Shown: positions 17,724 to 26,296 of the stretch, piece by piece
Position numbering within the stretch: position 1 is the stretch's first letter
How the letters are laid out: the number at the start of each line of letters is the position of its first letter
Assembly: GCF_000955955.1 (NCBI RefSeq)
Contig: NZ_JYJG01000069.1
Coordinates: 1 to 64,000 of the forward strand
Source of the DNA: Lentzea aerocolonigenes
GTDB taxonomy: Bacteria; Actinomycetota; Actinomycetes; Mycobacteriales; Pseudonocardiaceae
Reading direction: 5' to 3'
DNA: 64,000 nucleotides
The notes under the pieces: model-generated
Databases searched by the model: none
The model's input: only the letters and a program-made list of their open reading frames with translations
What the model was told of the DNA's origin: nothing
Translations under genes and position numbers: made by a program

Positions 17724-19760
17724 TCAGACCGCGGCTTCGGGGACCGCCCGCTTGCGGGTGGCCAGCAGCGGGACGACTGCGGTCCGGACCCGCTCGGCCA
17801 CCGCGTCGACATCCCCGTCGGCCTCGACCACCACGTACCGGTCCGGATCAGCGGCAGCCATCTCGCTCAGCAGCCGCTGCACCCGCCAGTGGTGCTCCAG
17901 CGCGATCGACTTGCCGTCGGCCACCGGCCGGTCCAGCAGGATCGTCAGATCAGGCCGCAGCCGGCCGGTGGCCCAGTCGACCAGCCCTTCGAGCTCCTGG
18001 TGTTCCAACGAGCTGGTGGCGGTGAAGTGGGCGAGCGGCGAGTCGACGTAGCGCTCCATCACGACGACGGAACCTTCGTCCAGAGCTGGGCGCACCTGCC
18101 GTTCGACGACATCGGCACGGACTGCGGCAGCGACCAACGCCTGTGCGCGCACACCAGCCAGTTCGACGGACGACAGCATCGTGCGCAAACGGCGTTCGTC
18201 GTGCTCGGGATCGGCGGCCAGCAGCACCTCGACGCCCTCGGCACGCAGAGCGGCGGCCAACCGGCGAGCCTGCACCGAGGTGTCCTCACGGGTGTCACCC
18301 TCGACCGCGATCAACAACCCCTTGGACTGCCTGCGCCCGCGAATGGCCGCGAACAGCGAAGACAACACCGGCTCCTCACGCCGGTCGTCCATCTGCCGGT
18401 ACGCGACGAGCCCCAGCACGATCGCGATCACCGCGCCGGCGAGCATCACCGGGCGGGTCGCGTCGACCTCCATCGGGTGACCGAAGACGCTGACCTGGCG
18501 CTTCTGCAGCAGTGCCACGACCAGCGGGGCACCGGCGGAGGCGCCGAACAGCACGATCTTGAGCAAGGACTGGATCAACGCGACCGTGCGGCCGCGCATC
18601 TCGTCCTCGACCTGCGAGCCCACGATCGTCAGGCCGGTCAGGAACGCCACGCCCGCGCACGCACCGACCAGCGCCACCATCAGCAGCGCGATCCACAGGT
18701 GCGGGGCCAGCGCGACCAGCACCAGCGTGATGCCCGCGCCCACGATCGTCACGCCGAACAGGCGGTTGTAGGCGAGGCGGCGGGCCAGCCGGGGTGCGGT
18801 GGCCATGCCCAGCGCGAGGCCGACGAACACGGCCACGAACAGCAGGCCGAACGTCGAGGCGCCGCCGAGCAGCGACTCGGCGTAGAGCTTGGCGGTCGCG
18901 ATCACGACACCGGCCGCGGCGAACGCGCCGATCATGCCGATCACCAGGCCGCGGACCAGCGGTGTCGCGGCGGCGAAGCGGATGCCGTCGCGGAACATCG
19001 CGACGAAGCCCGGCTTGTCGGCCTCGACCTCCTTCTTCCTGGTCGAGGCGCGGCCGGACAGCTCAGGCAACCTGGTCGCGATCAGGATCGCGGAGGTGAA
19101 GTACAGCAGGCCGTTGATGATCACGGCGATGGTCGCGATGCGGAACTCGAGGTTCCCGCCCTGCAGGTTCAGGTAGCCGGGGATGCCCGCGATCAGCGAG
19201 TACAGGCCGAAGCCGCTGATCGTCGAGATGCCGTAGGTCATCACCAGGCCGAGCTGGTTCGCCGACTCCACCTGGTCCGGGCGGCGCAGCAGGTTCGGGA
19301 CCGCCGACTCCTTGGCCGGGATCCACAACATCGCGCAGCAGCCGACCAGGAAGTTCGCCACGAAGAGCCAGATCGGTGAGCCGATCAGCGCGATCGAGAT
19401 GAACAACGAGCCGCGCAGGACGTCGCAGACCACCATCACCTTGCGGCGGTCGAACTTGTCCGCGAGCACGCCACCGATGGGCGCGAAGAGGATGCCCGGC
19501 AGCAGCTGCGTGAGCACGACCAGCGACAACGCGAACGACTGCCACTGGTAGCTGTGCATCATCTCGGAGACCAGGCCGGTCAGCGCGAGCAACGACAGCC
19601 AGTCACCGACGCTGCACAGGTAGGTGACGAGCCACAGCCTCCGGAACGGCCGGATCGCGAGCACCGAACGCAGCCGGTGAACCGTGGACACGCTGGACTG
19701 GGCCGGCCCCGCGAGGCCCGCCTCGGTCACTCCTGTGTCCGCGTCCTGAATGTCAGTCAC
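17724..19760 (-). CDS. MFS transporter fused to a degenerate thymidylate-kinase-like domain
   Basis: About 678 residues. Residues 20-460 are an MFS carrier with some 10-12 membrane segments and the loop motif GGVLADKFDRRKV near residue 100. Residues 475-678 resemble dTMP kinase: RPDLTILLDRP and ERYVDSPLAH correspond to the LDLD and DR(Y/F) motifs. The expected P-loop EGxDGxGKST reads EGDTREDTS (residues 487-495), so both glycines and the catalytic lysine are lost. Such fusions beside topA are known in actinobacteria; here the kinase part is likely inactive and the window shows no intact tmk. The GTG at 19760 is chosen over a TTG at 19775, and both have weak ribosome sites. Confidence 0.82.
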   Translation of the reverse strand: MTDIQDADTGVTEAGLAGPAQSSVSTVHRLRSVLAIRPFRRLWLVTYLCSVGDWLSLLALTGLVSEMMHSYQWQSFALSLVVLTQLLPGILFAPIGGVLADKFDRRKVMVVCDVLRGSLFISIALIGSPIWLFVANFLVGCCAMLWIPAKESAVPNLLRRPDQVESANQLGLVMTYGISTISGFGLYSLIAGIPGYLNLQGGNLEFRIATIAVIINGLLYFTSAILIATRLPELSGRASTRKKEVEADKPGFVAMFRDGIRFAAATPLVRGLVIGMIGAFAAAGVVIATAKLYAESLLGGASTFGLLFVAVFVGLALGMATAPRLARRLAYNRLFGVTIVGAGITLVLVALAPHLWIALLMVALVGACAGVAFLTGLTIVGSQVEDEMRGRTVALIQSLLKIVLFGASAGAPLVVALLQKRQVSVFGHPMEVDATRPVMLAGAVIAIVLGLVAYRQMDDRREEPVLSSLFAAIRGRRQSKGLLIAVEGDTREDTSVQARRLAAALRAEGVEVLLAADPEHDERRLRTMLSSVELAGVRAQALVAAAVRADVVERQVRPALDEGSVVVMERYVDSPLAHFTATSSLEHQELEGLVDWATGRLRPDLTILLDRPVADGKSIALEHHWRVQRLLSEMAAADPDRYVVVEADGDVDAVAERVRTAVVPLLATRKRAVPEAAV

Positions 19761-19829
19761 CCCTAATCGGCCCAACCCGTGGGATCAGGGTAACCGGAGC
19801 GAGCACGGCCCAACGCCCGACTCTCAGCG

Positions 19830-20255
19830 TCAGGGGCTGAAGATCGCCCCAAGAATGTTCACGACCACCAGCACGAAGAAACCGATCACGATCAGGCAAC
19901 CGATGAACGCGGCCACTCCACCGGACTTCTTGGCAGGCTGTTGTTGTTGCACGCCTTGTATTTGCTGTGCCGGCGCGAATGCTTGCAGGCCCAGCTGCGG
20001 TTGCGGCTGAGGCGCTCGCTGACGACGCCCGCGCGGCCGCCGTTGCTCCTGCTCCATCGCCTGCCAGATGGCCTGCCGCATCTCCTCCGTCGGCACCGGC
20101 GGTGTAGGCACCGACACACGTGACGTGGAGTACCCGGAGGTCCACTGAGGAGCGAGCCACTTGTCGGCCGTCACCAGCCCGGCCAGCGGGTCTGGGAACA
20201 GCTTGGGAGGCGGCGGGGCCTGAGTCCCGTCCGGACCGAACTCGTTGATCGGCAC
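19830..20255 (-). CDS. Small Pro/Gln-rich protein with one C-terminal membrane segment
   Basis: A 141-residue protein. The first 100 residues are hydrophilic and rich in Pro, Gln and Arg (PPPPK, RGRRQR, QPQPQ), followed by a tail-anchor-like segment (CLIVIGFFVLVVVNIL, near residue 120). It begins 17 bases after the topA stop. The GTG at 20255 has GGAGG five bases upstream, which decides against the upstream in-frame GTG inside that site. Probably a tail-anchored cytoplasmic-facing protein; no known domain. It may be co-transcribed with topA. Confidence 0.65.
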   Translation of the reverse strand: MPINEFGPDGTQAPPPPKLFPDPLAGLVTADKWLAPQWTSGYSTSRVSVPTPPVPTEEMRQAIWQAMEQEQRRPRGRRQRAPQPQPQLGLQAFAPAQQIQGVQQQQPAKKSGGVAAFIGCLIVIGFFVLVVVNILGAIFSP

Positions 20256-20271
20256 CGCCACCTCCGAACAG

Positions 20272-23040
20272 CTAGCTCTTGGACTTGGCCGGAGCCTTCT
20301 TCGCGGCGGCCGGCTTCTTCGCGGCCGCGGGCTTCTTCGCCGGAGCCTTCTTCTTGACCGGCCCCTTGGCGCGCTTCTCGGCCAGCAGCTCCGCCGCGCG
20401 CTCGTCGGTGATCGACTCGACGCTGTCCGTCTTGCGCAGCGACGCGTTCGCCTCACCGTCGGTGACGTACGGACCGAAGCGGCCCTCCTTGATCACCATC
20501 GGCTTGCCCGACACCGGGTCGTTGCCCATCTCGCGCAACGGCGGTGCGGCGGCGGCACGACCGCGCTTCTTCGGCTCCGCGTAGATCTTCAGGGCCTCTT
20601 CCAGCGTGACCGAGAAGATCTGGGCCTCGTCGGTCAGCGACCGCGAGTCCGTGCCCTTCTTCAGGTACGGGCCGTAACGGCCGTTCTGCGCGGTGATCTC
20701 GGCACCCGTCTCCGGGTCCTTGCCCACGACGCGCGGCAGCGAGAGCAGCATCAGCGCGTCGTCGATCGTGATCGTGTCCAGCGACATCGACTTGAACAAC
20801 GAGCCGGTGCGCGGCTTCGGCGCCTTCGCCTTCGACGTCGTGCCGTTCTCGGCGGGATCGGGCAGGACCTCGGTCACGTACGGACCGAAGCGGCCTTCCT
20901 TGGCCACGATCTCGTTGCCCGAGACCGGGTCGGTGCCGAGCGATCGGCCTTCCTGCGGCGTCGAGAACAGCTTCTCGGCGATCTCGCTGGTCAGCTCGTC
21001 CGGCGCCAGGTCGTCCGGCAGGTTCGCGCGCTGGGCGGCACCGTCGACCTCGCGCTCCAGGTACGGCCCGAACCGGCCGACGCGCACGACGACCGTGCGG
21101 CCCTCGGCGTCGCTGAACAGCGGGATCGAGTTGACCTCGCGCGGGTCGATGTCCTCGACACCCGTGCCGACCAGCTTCTTCAGGCCACCGGAGCGGCCGA
21201 TCGAGCCGTCCGGGCCGATGCTGCCGCCGAAGTAGAAGCCGGACAGCCACGTCGTGCGCTGCTGACGACCTGCGGCGATGCCGTCCAGCTCGTCTTCCAG
21301 CGCCGCGGTGAAGTCGTAGTCGACCAGGCGGCCGAAGTGGCCCTCGAGCAGGCCGACCACGGCGAACGCCACCCACGACGGGACCAGCGCGGCGCCCTTC
21401 TTCCAGACGTAGCCGCGGTCCTGGATGGTGCTGATGATCGACGAGTAGGTGGAGGGACGGCCGATGCCGAGCTCTTCCATCGTCTTGATCAGCGACGGCT
21501 CGGTGAAGCGCGAGGGCGGCGACGTGGTGTGGCCGTCCGCGGACAGCTCCGCGATCGTCAGGTCCTGGTCCTTGACCAGCTGCGGCAGGCGCGACTCCGC
21601 GTCGTCCGACTCGCCGCCGGCCTCGGCGTCGACGGTCTCGACGTAGGCCTTGAGGAAGCCGGCGAACGTGATCGTGCGGCCGGACGCGGCGAACGTGACC
21701 TCCTGGCCCGTCGCGGCACGGCCCTGGATGCGGATGCTGGTCGTGTTGCCCCGCGCGTCGGCCATCTGGGACGCGATCGTGCGCTGCCAGATCATCTCGT
21801 AGAGCTTGAACTCGTCGGCGTCCAGCTCGGCGGCGACCTGACCGGGCGTGCGGAAGGTCTCTCCCGCCGGCCTGATCGCCTCGTGGGCCTCCTGCGCGTT
21901 CTTGACCTTGCGCGTGTACTGGCGCGGCTCCTTGGCGACGTACTGAGCGCCGTAGAGGTCCGTGGCCTGCGTGCGCGCCGCGTTGATCGCGGTCTCCGAC
22001 AGCGTGGTGCTGTCGGTACGCATGTAGGTGATGTAGCCGTTCTCGTACAGCTTCTGGGCCGTGCGCATCGTGCGGTCGGCGGAGAACCGCAGCTTGCGGC
22101 CCGCCTCCTGCTGCAGCGTCGAGGTCATGAACGGCGCGTACGGCTTGCGGCTGTACGGCTTCTCCTCGACGGACGCGACCTTGACCGGCGCGTTCTGCAG
22201 CCCGGCGGAGATCGCGCGGGCCTGCTGCTCGTCCAGCACGACCACGTCGGCCTTGCCGGTGAGCTTGCCGTCCGAGCCGAAGTCGCGGCCCGTGGCGAGC
22301 CTCGTGCCGTCGACGGCCACGAGACGCGCGCCGAACTGACGCGGCGTGGCCTCGGCACCGGCGTCCATCTGCGCGGAGATGTCCCAGTAGCTCGCGCTCA
22401 CGAACTTCATGCGTTCGCGTTCGCGCTCCACGACCAGACGCGTCGCCACGGACTGCACGCGGCCCGCCGAGAGCTTCGGCATGACCTTCTTCCACAGGAC
22501 CGGGCTGACCTCGTAGCCGTAGAGGCGGTCGAGGATGCGCCTGGTCTCCTGCGCGTCGACCAGGTCCTGGTCGAGGTCACGCGGGTTCGCGGCGGCGGCC
22601 TGGATCGCGGACTCGGTGATCTCGTGGAAGACCATCCGGCGAACCGGGACCTTGGGCTTGAGCGTCTCGAGGAGGTGCCACGCGATGGCCTCGCCCTCGC
22701 GGTCACCGTCTGTCGCGAGGTAGAGCTCGTCGACGTCCTTCAACGCTTCCTTGAGCTCGGTGACCAGCGACTTCTTGTCCGCGGAGACCACGTAGAGGGG
22801 CTCGAAGTCGTGGTCGACGTCCACGCCGAGCCTGGCCCACGCCTGGCCCTTGAACTTCGCGGGGACGTCGGCGGCACCGCGCGGCAGGTCCCGGATGTGT
22901 CCCCTGGAGGACTCCACGACGAAGTTGGCGCCGAGGTATGAGGCGATCTTGCGCGCCTTCGTGGGCGACTCGACGATCACAAGTCGCCGGGTGCTGCCCG
23001 CTCCTCCGCTGCTCTTTCTCGTCCGTGTCGATCCAGCCAC
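20272..23040 (-). CDS. topA: DNA topoisomerase I
   Basis: A 922-residue type IA topoisomerase that relaxes negative supercoils. The TOPRIM domain opens with LVIVESPTKARKI and holds DGDREGE; the active-site tyrosine is Tyr339 in GYITYMRTDS. The C-terminal third carries four GR(F/Y)GPY repeats, the actinobacterial replacement for zinc fingers, and ends in a Lys/Ala/Pro-rich basic tail (KKPAAAKKPAAAKK) that aids DNA binding. The GTG at 23040 is preferred because it gives the usual short basic N-terminus before the TOPRIM; an ATG at 23205 would add 55 non-conserved residues. Confidence 0.95.
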   Translation of the reverse strand: MAGSTRTRKSSGGAGSTRRLVIVESPTKARKIASYLGANFVVESSRGHIRDLPRGAADVPAKFKGQAWARLGVDVDHDFEPLYVVSADKKSLVTELKEALKDVDELYLATDGDREGEAIAWHLLETLKPKVPVRRMVFHEITESAIQAAAANPRDLDQDLVDAQETRRILDRLYGYEVSPVLWKKVMPKLSAGRVQSVATRLVVERERERMKFVSASYWDISAQMDAGAEATPRQFGARLVAVDGTRLATGRDFGSDGKLTGKADVVVLDEQQARAISAGLQNAPVKVASVEEKPYSRKPYAPFMTSTLQQEAGRKLRFSADRTMRTAQKLYENGYITYMRTDSTTLSETAINAARTQATDLYGAQYVAKEPRQYTRKVKNAQEAHEAIRPAGETFRTPGQVAAELDADEFKLYEMIWQRTIASQMADARGNTTSIRIQGRAATGQEVTFAASGRTITFAGFLKAYVETVDAEAGGESDDAESRLPQLVKDQDLTIAELSADGHTTSPPSRFTEPSLIKTMEELGIGRPSTYSSIISTIQDRGYVWKKGAALVPSWVAFAVVGLLEGHFGRLVDYDFTAALEDELDGIAAGRQQRTTWLSGFYFGGSIGPDGSIGRSGGLKKLVGTGVEDIDPREVNSIPLFSDAEGRTVVVRVGRFGPYLEREVDGAAQRANLPDDLAPDELTSEIAEKLFSTPQEGRSLGTDPVSGNEIVAKEGRFGPYVTEVLPDPAENGTTSKAKAPKPRTGSLFKSMSLDTITIDDALMLLSLPRVVGKDPETGAEITAQNGRYGPYLKKGTDSRSLTDEAQIFSVTLEEALKIYAEPKKRGRAAAAPPLREMGNDPVSGKPMVIKEGRFGPYVTDGEANASLRKTDSVESITDERAAELLAEKRAKGPVKKKAPAKKPAAAKKPAAAKKAPAKSKS

Positions 23041-23180
23041 TCGCCGTCCCGCTCTCTTCCAAACCCGGTTCCCAGGCCCGCCAGTGTTGCCCAGCGTCGG
23101 CCGAAAAGCACACCATCCGTCGTGTCTCTGCGACGCCTGTACGACGAGACAGAGTGACACAACCTTGCCGGACCGCCCGC

Positions 23181-23753
23181 TCAGGCCGCCGGCCAGGTGC
23201 TGCACGCCACCCCGTGCGGAGGACTTCCGACCAGCTCAGCGAGCCGTGCCAGCCTTCGTCGGCCGGTTACCCGCAACGCCGGAGCCCCTACCAGGGTGCA
23301 CGGAAGTCCGGATGCGAGCAGGGCATTTTGCAACGGCAGGTGTGTCTGCGGTGCGTTGGGGTCCAAACCGAGCAGGTACGCCGACTCCATCCAGCTGCCC
23401 GCGGCCAGCGCCCAGACCCGCAGCACTGCTCCGTTCAGCTCGAAGTCGGCCGGGACCTTCTTCGTGGATCCGTCCAGCCAGCGGGCGGCCAGAGGGGTGA
23501 GATCGGTGCGGAACGGCGTGCGGACGAACCGCGTGCCTTCCTCGTTCACGCACAGCTCGGTGGTGACGTCGCGCTCGGCGCAGGCCTGCTTGAGGGGCTG
23601 GTGGCGCCACTCGTCCTTGAGCTCGACGTACACGCGAGCGGCCGTGCCGCGCGCGAAGCTGACGGCCTGTCCCGGCCCGCAGAGGAAGCCGGCGAGGTCC
23701 GCCTTGGCCGGCACGCGCGCCTCGGCCGAGAAGAAGGACAGCTGCCCAACCAC
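23181..23753 (-). CDS. Conserved actinobacterial protein next to topA (Rv3647c-like)
   Basis: A 190-residue soluble protein starting with a VGQLSFFSAEARVP-type N-terminus characteristic of the gene that precedes topA in actinobacteria. It has no signal peptide and no membrane segment; alternating hydrophobic residues suggest an alpha/beta fold. Function unknown. The GTG at 23753 is chosen from the conserved N-terminus; no clear ribosome site is seen, so a leaderless message is possible. It lies 141 bases upstream of topA in the same direction. Confidence 0.75.
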   Translation of the reverse strand: MVGQLSFFSAEARVPAKADLAGFLCGPGQAVSFARGTAARVYVELKDEWRHQPLKQACAERDVTTELCVNEEGTRFVRTPFRTDLTPLAARWLDGSTKKVPADFELNGAVLRVWALAAGSWMESAYLLGLDPNAPQTHLPLQNALLASGLPCTLVGAPALRVTGRRRLARLAELVGSPPHGVACSTWPAA

Positions 23754-23820
23754 GGCCCACAGAGTAGAACAGACGTTCGACTGTGACCAGTGGTGCGTGT
23801 GTGACTGCGTCTTGAACGAG

Positions 23821-23850
23821 TAACTGGCACAGAGGGGGCGTTGCCAGTTA
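23821..23850 (-). terminator. Hairpin after the lipoprotein cluster
   Basis: TAACTGGCA pairs with TGCCAGTTA around a 12-base loop. It lies 27 bases past the stop of the last lipoprotein gene and before the Rv3647c-like gene, so it may end the lipoprotein transcript. There is no T-run. Confidence 0.45.
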
Positions 23851-23876
23851 TTCGCCAGGGCGCCCAAGCCCGGCCA

Positions 23877-24434
23877 TCACCCGGTGACCAGGCCCTGCCC
23901 CTTCGACTTGATCTCCGCGCACGGCTGCGACTTGTTCAGCGCGTCGGCGTACTTCGGCCGTTTCTGCAGGTCCTGGAAAGTCGCGCGGAGATCTTCCGGA
24001 CTGCTCACCTGGTTCTTCTCGGCCAGGATCTTCTCGGCCTCGTCCCAGAACTGCGCGTTCGGTTCGAGCTTCTCGACCGGGGCCTGGGCGTCCTGGTACG
24101 ACTTGGCCGACTGCTGGACGAACTTGAGCAGCCGTTCGTGGACCTGTTGGAGGTCCTTTTCGGGCGTGCCGAGCTCGGTCAGCTTCTTCTCCGCCGCGCC
24201 GAACGCAGTCGCGTTGGCCGTGACGAGCCTGAGGTACGCGGCCTTGACCGCAGCGGGGTTCGCCGCGTCCTGTTTGCGCAGCTCAAAGCCCGCTTCCATG
24301 CCCGGAAGGACACCGTTGCAGAACGCGTCGACCCACTGGCCCTGGGCGTCGGTGAGTGGCGTGTCCTCGGCGGAACCGCAGGCGGTCAGCGCGACGGAAC
24401 CGGCCAGGACGGCGGCGAGCAGGCGTGTCCTCAC
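23877..24434 (-). CDS. Lipoprotein 1 of a six-member tandem paralogous family
   Basis: A 185-residue exported lipoprotein: signal peptide with lipobox LTAC, then a helical, charge-rich body. It carries the family's two conserved cysteines, in WVDAFCNG near the start of the mature region and QPCAEIK near the end. These probably form a disulfide linking the ends of a helical bundle. The GTG at 24434 lies three bases past the stop of lipoprotein 2; a GTG at 24449 is also possible. Last gene of the array. Function unknown. Confidence 0.72.
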   Translation of the reverse strand: MRTRLLAAVLAGSVALTACGSAEDTPLTDAQGQWVDAFCNGVLPGMEAGFELRKQDAANPAAVKAAYLRLVTANATAFGAAEKKLTELGTPEKDLQQVHERLLKFVQQSAKSYQDAQAPVEKLEPNAQFWDEAEKILAEKNQVSSPEDLRATFQDLQKRPKYADALNKSQPCAEIKSKGQGLVTG

Positions 24435-24438
24435 CTGC

Positions 24439-25020
24439 CTATTTTCCACCGGCCAGTTTCTGCCAGTCCGCGCACACCTTGTTCGCGCGGAACGCCTCCT
24501 TGTACTTCGGGACGTCCACGATCTGCTTGAACATCATCTGCACGCTCTCATTGGCACCACTGGTCGCCAGGACCTGTTGATAGCGCTCGGGGAACTTGTC
24601 GTCGGCCGCCAGTGCCGCCAGCCGCGTGGACGCCTCGTCGAAGCGCTTGGCCTCATCGCGCAGCGACTTGATCAGCCGTTCGTGCGGGTTGCTCACGTCC
24701 GAGCTCATCGGACCGAGCTTCTCCAGGTCGTCGGCCATCTTGCGATCCGACGCCGCGGCCGTCGACGCCCAACGCACCACGGCCGCCTTCACCGCCTCCC
24801 TGCCCTCAGGAACCTTGCCCTGGATCTCACGCCGCGCGACCTCGGTGACGCCCAAGGGACCGCAGTAGGCCTCGAACCAGGCCGCCGGATCGACACCGGG
24901 CACGTCGGCCGTCGTAGTGGCCGGAGGAGGTGTGAGGGGTGGCTTCGGGGCCTGGGCAGGCGTGCTGCACGCGGCGAGCGCGGCCGTGCCCAGCACGGCC
25001 GCGACCAGGCGAAACGTCAT
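24439..25020 (-). CDS. Lipoprotein 2 of the tandem family
   Basis: A 193-residue lipoprotein with lipobox LAAC, a Pro/Thr linker (PKPPLTPPPATTT) and a helical body. The conserved cysteines are in WFEAYCGP and NKVCADWQ. The ATG at 25020 shares one base with the preceding stop (TGATG), so translation is coupled to lipoprotein 3. A NPHERLIKSL block is shared with lipoproteins 1 (VHERLLK) and 4 (THEHLIESL), which groups these three more closely. Role unknown; surface-exposed under the cell envelope. Confidence 0.75.
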   Translation of the reverse strand: MTFRLVAAVLGTAALAACSTPAQAPKPPLTPPPATTTADVPGVDPAAWFEAYCGPLGVTEVARREIQGKVPEGREAVKAAVVRWASTAAASDRKMADDLEKLGPMSSDVSNPHERLIKSLRDEAKRFDEASTRLAALAADDKFPERYQQVLATSGANESVQMMFKQIVDVPKYKEAFRANKVCADWQKLAGGK

Positions 25021-25619
25021 CACTGACCGATCAGCTTTCCGAGCTTCTCCCGCATCTGCGTGCACTCGGGCGCCTTCGCGATGGCGTCCTTGTACTTCGG
25101 GTTCGCGTCGAGCTTCTTGACCTCGTCGGCGAACTTCGACGGGTCGGCCGAGTCGCCGCCGAGCTTCTGGACCTGGTCCATGAAGTCGGGCGCGTTGGCG
25201 TCGAGCTTGCGCATCTGCTCGGCGACCGTCACGTACTCCTTGGCCGCGGTGCCGAACTGCTTCACGATCTCGTCGTGCACGGCCTTGGCGTCCTCACCGG
25301 GCGCGCCGATCTCCTTGAGCTTGGTCTCGGCCTCGGCCATCGACTTCGAGCCCGTCTCGAGGATCTTGAGCATGCCCTCCTTGAGCGCCGCCGGGTTGTC
25401 GGCGTTCGTCGCGGCGAGCGTGATCAGCTCGACCGCGCCGGTCAGCACCGGCGTCGTGCCACCGCAGAAGGCGCCCGCCCACTTGACCGGGTCACCGGCA
25501 GGCGGCGTCACGGAGGTGGTCGTGGGCGTCGTGGTCTGCGTGGACGGCGCGGCGCCACCGGAGCAGCCGGCGAGGACGGCCGCCGTGCAGGCAGCGATGA
25601 GCGAAAGACGTGCATTCAC
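25020..25619 (-). CDS. Lipoprotein 3 of the tandem family
   Basis: A 199-residue lipoprotein with lipobox LAGC, a Thr-rich linker (TQTTTPTTTSVTPP) and a helical Lys/Glu/Asp-rich body. Conserved cysteines occur in WAGAFCGG and APECTQMR. The GTG at 25619 is fixed by a GGGGGA ribosome site six bases upstream. A palindromic element shared with lipoprotein 4's leader lies 34 bases upstream of the start. The helical body resembles WXG100-sized bundles in pattern only; no homology is claimed. Confidence 0.75.
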   Translation of the reverse strand: MNARLSLIAACTAAVLAGCSGGAAPSTQTTTPTTTSVTPPAGDPVKWAGAFCGGTTPVLTGAVELITLAATNADNPAALKEGMLKILETGSKSMAEAETKLKEIGAPGEDAKAVHDEIVKQFGTAAKEYVTVAEQMRKLDANAPDFMDQVQKLGGDSADPSKFADEVKKLDANPKYKDAIAKAPECTQMREKLGKLIGQ

Positions 25620-25652
25620 GGTAAATCCCCCAGAAACGTCGAACCAGGGCGG

Positions 25653-25676
25653 CGAACGGTACACGTTCGGGCGATC
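25653..25676. repeat. Intergenic palindromic element, copy 1
   Basis: A 24-base element containing CGAAC...CGTTCG and ending in GGGCGATC, located in the leader of lipoprotein 3. It matches the element at 26259 at 22 of 24 bases. It could be an operator, a promoter (TACCGT on the minus strand resembles a -10) or a trace of the gene duplication. Confidence 0.55.
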
Positions 25677-25688
25677 TGGTTCGTTGCC

Positions 25689-26228
25689 TCAGTTGCCCTG
25701 CATGTAGCGGACGCCCGCGCACACGCGGTCCTGGTCGAGCGCTCGGGCGTACTCGGACCGGCTGCTGAGGTCCTCGAACAGGTCCTCGACGTCGTTCTCC
25801 TTCGATCCGATCTGCGCCGCGAGCACTGCCGCGAAGGCGGCGCCGAACCCCGTGTCCGGCAGGCTCTCGATCCGGTCCTGGGCGGCTGCATAGCCGTCTG
25901 CGACAGCGCGCAGAGACTCGATCAGGTGCTCGTGGGTGTCCTTCGCCGCCGGCGCAAGCACGCCGAGGTCCTCGGTCGCGTCGGCCATGTCGCGCAACGA
26001 CTCCGTCGCAGTCGACGTGAGTTCGAGCGCCGCGGCCTTGGTCGTCTTCGCTTCTCGCCTGGCGCTGATGAACAACCCGTACTCAGTGCAGTAGGTCCGC
26101 GCCCATCTCAGCTCGTCGGAGGGAACGGTGGTGGTTCGAGGACCAGGCACTGACCTGTTGTTGCCGCAGCCGGTGAGGCAGACGAGAAGTGCGCAGGCCA
26201 AGGCCACTGCAGACGAGCGTGCGAACAC
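25689..26228 (-). CDS. Lipoprotein 4 of the tandem family
   Basis: A 179-residue lipoprotein with lipobox LTGC, a short linker and a helical body. The conserved cysteines are in WARTYCTE and DRVCAGVR. The frame stays open far upstream, but the GTG at 26228 is the real start: GGGGG lies just ahead and the signal peptide begins there. This member is the most Arg/Asp-rich and most divergent in its centre. Same strand and spacing as its neighbours, with the palindromic element in its leader. Confidence 0.72.
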   Translation of the reverse strand: MFARSSAVALACALLVCLTGCGNNRSVPGPRTTTVPSDELRWARTYCTEYGLFISARREAKTTKAAALELTSTATESLRDMADATEDLGVLAPAAKDTHEHLIESLRAVADGYAAAQDRIESLPDTGFGAAFAAVLAAQIGSKENDVEDLFEDLSSRSEYARALDQDRVCAGVRYMQGN

Positions 26229-26258
26229 CGGAACCCCCAGCTCAAACCACGAATCGCC

Positions 26259-26282
26259 CGAACAGTACGCGTTCGGGCGATC
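26259..26282. repeat. Intergenic palindromic element, copy 2
   Basis: The second copy of the 24-base element, placed in the leader of lipoprotein 4. With flanking bases it forms an 11-bp hairpin (26253-26281, 7-base loop) on the transcript. On the minus strand the right half contains TACTGT, a plausible -10 hexamer. Confidence 0.55.
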
Positions 26283-26296
26283 CGCGGTGCAGGCGT

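Noticed and set aside
20245-22941. Very long plus-strand open frame opposite topA
   Set aside because: It lies wholly antisense to topA, whose motifs are unmistakable. Its product is Arg/Val/Asp-rich with no domain, the usual mirror effect of high-GC coding sequence.
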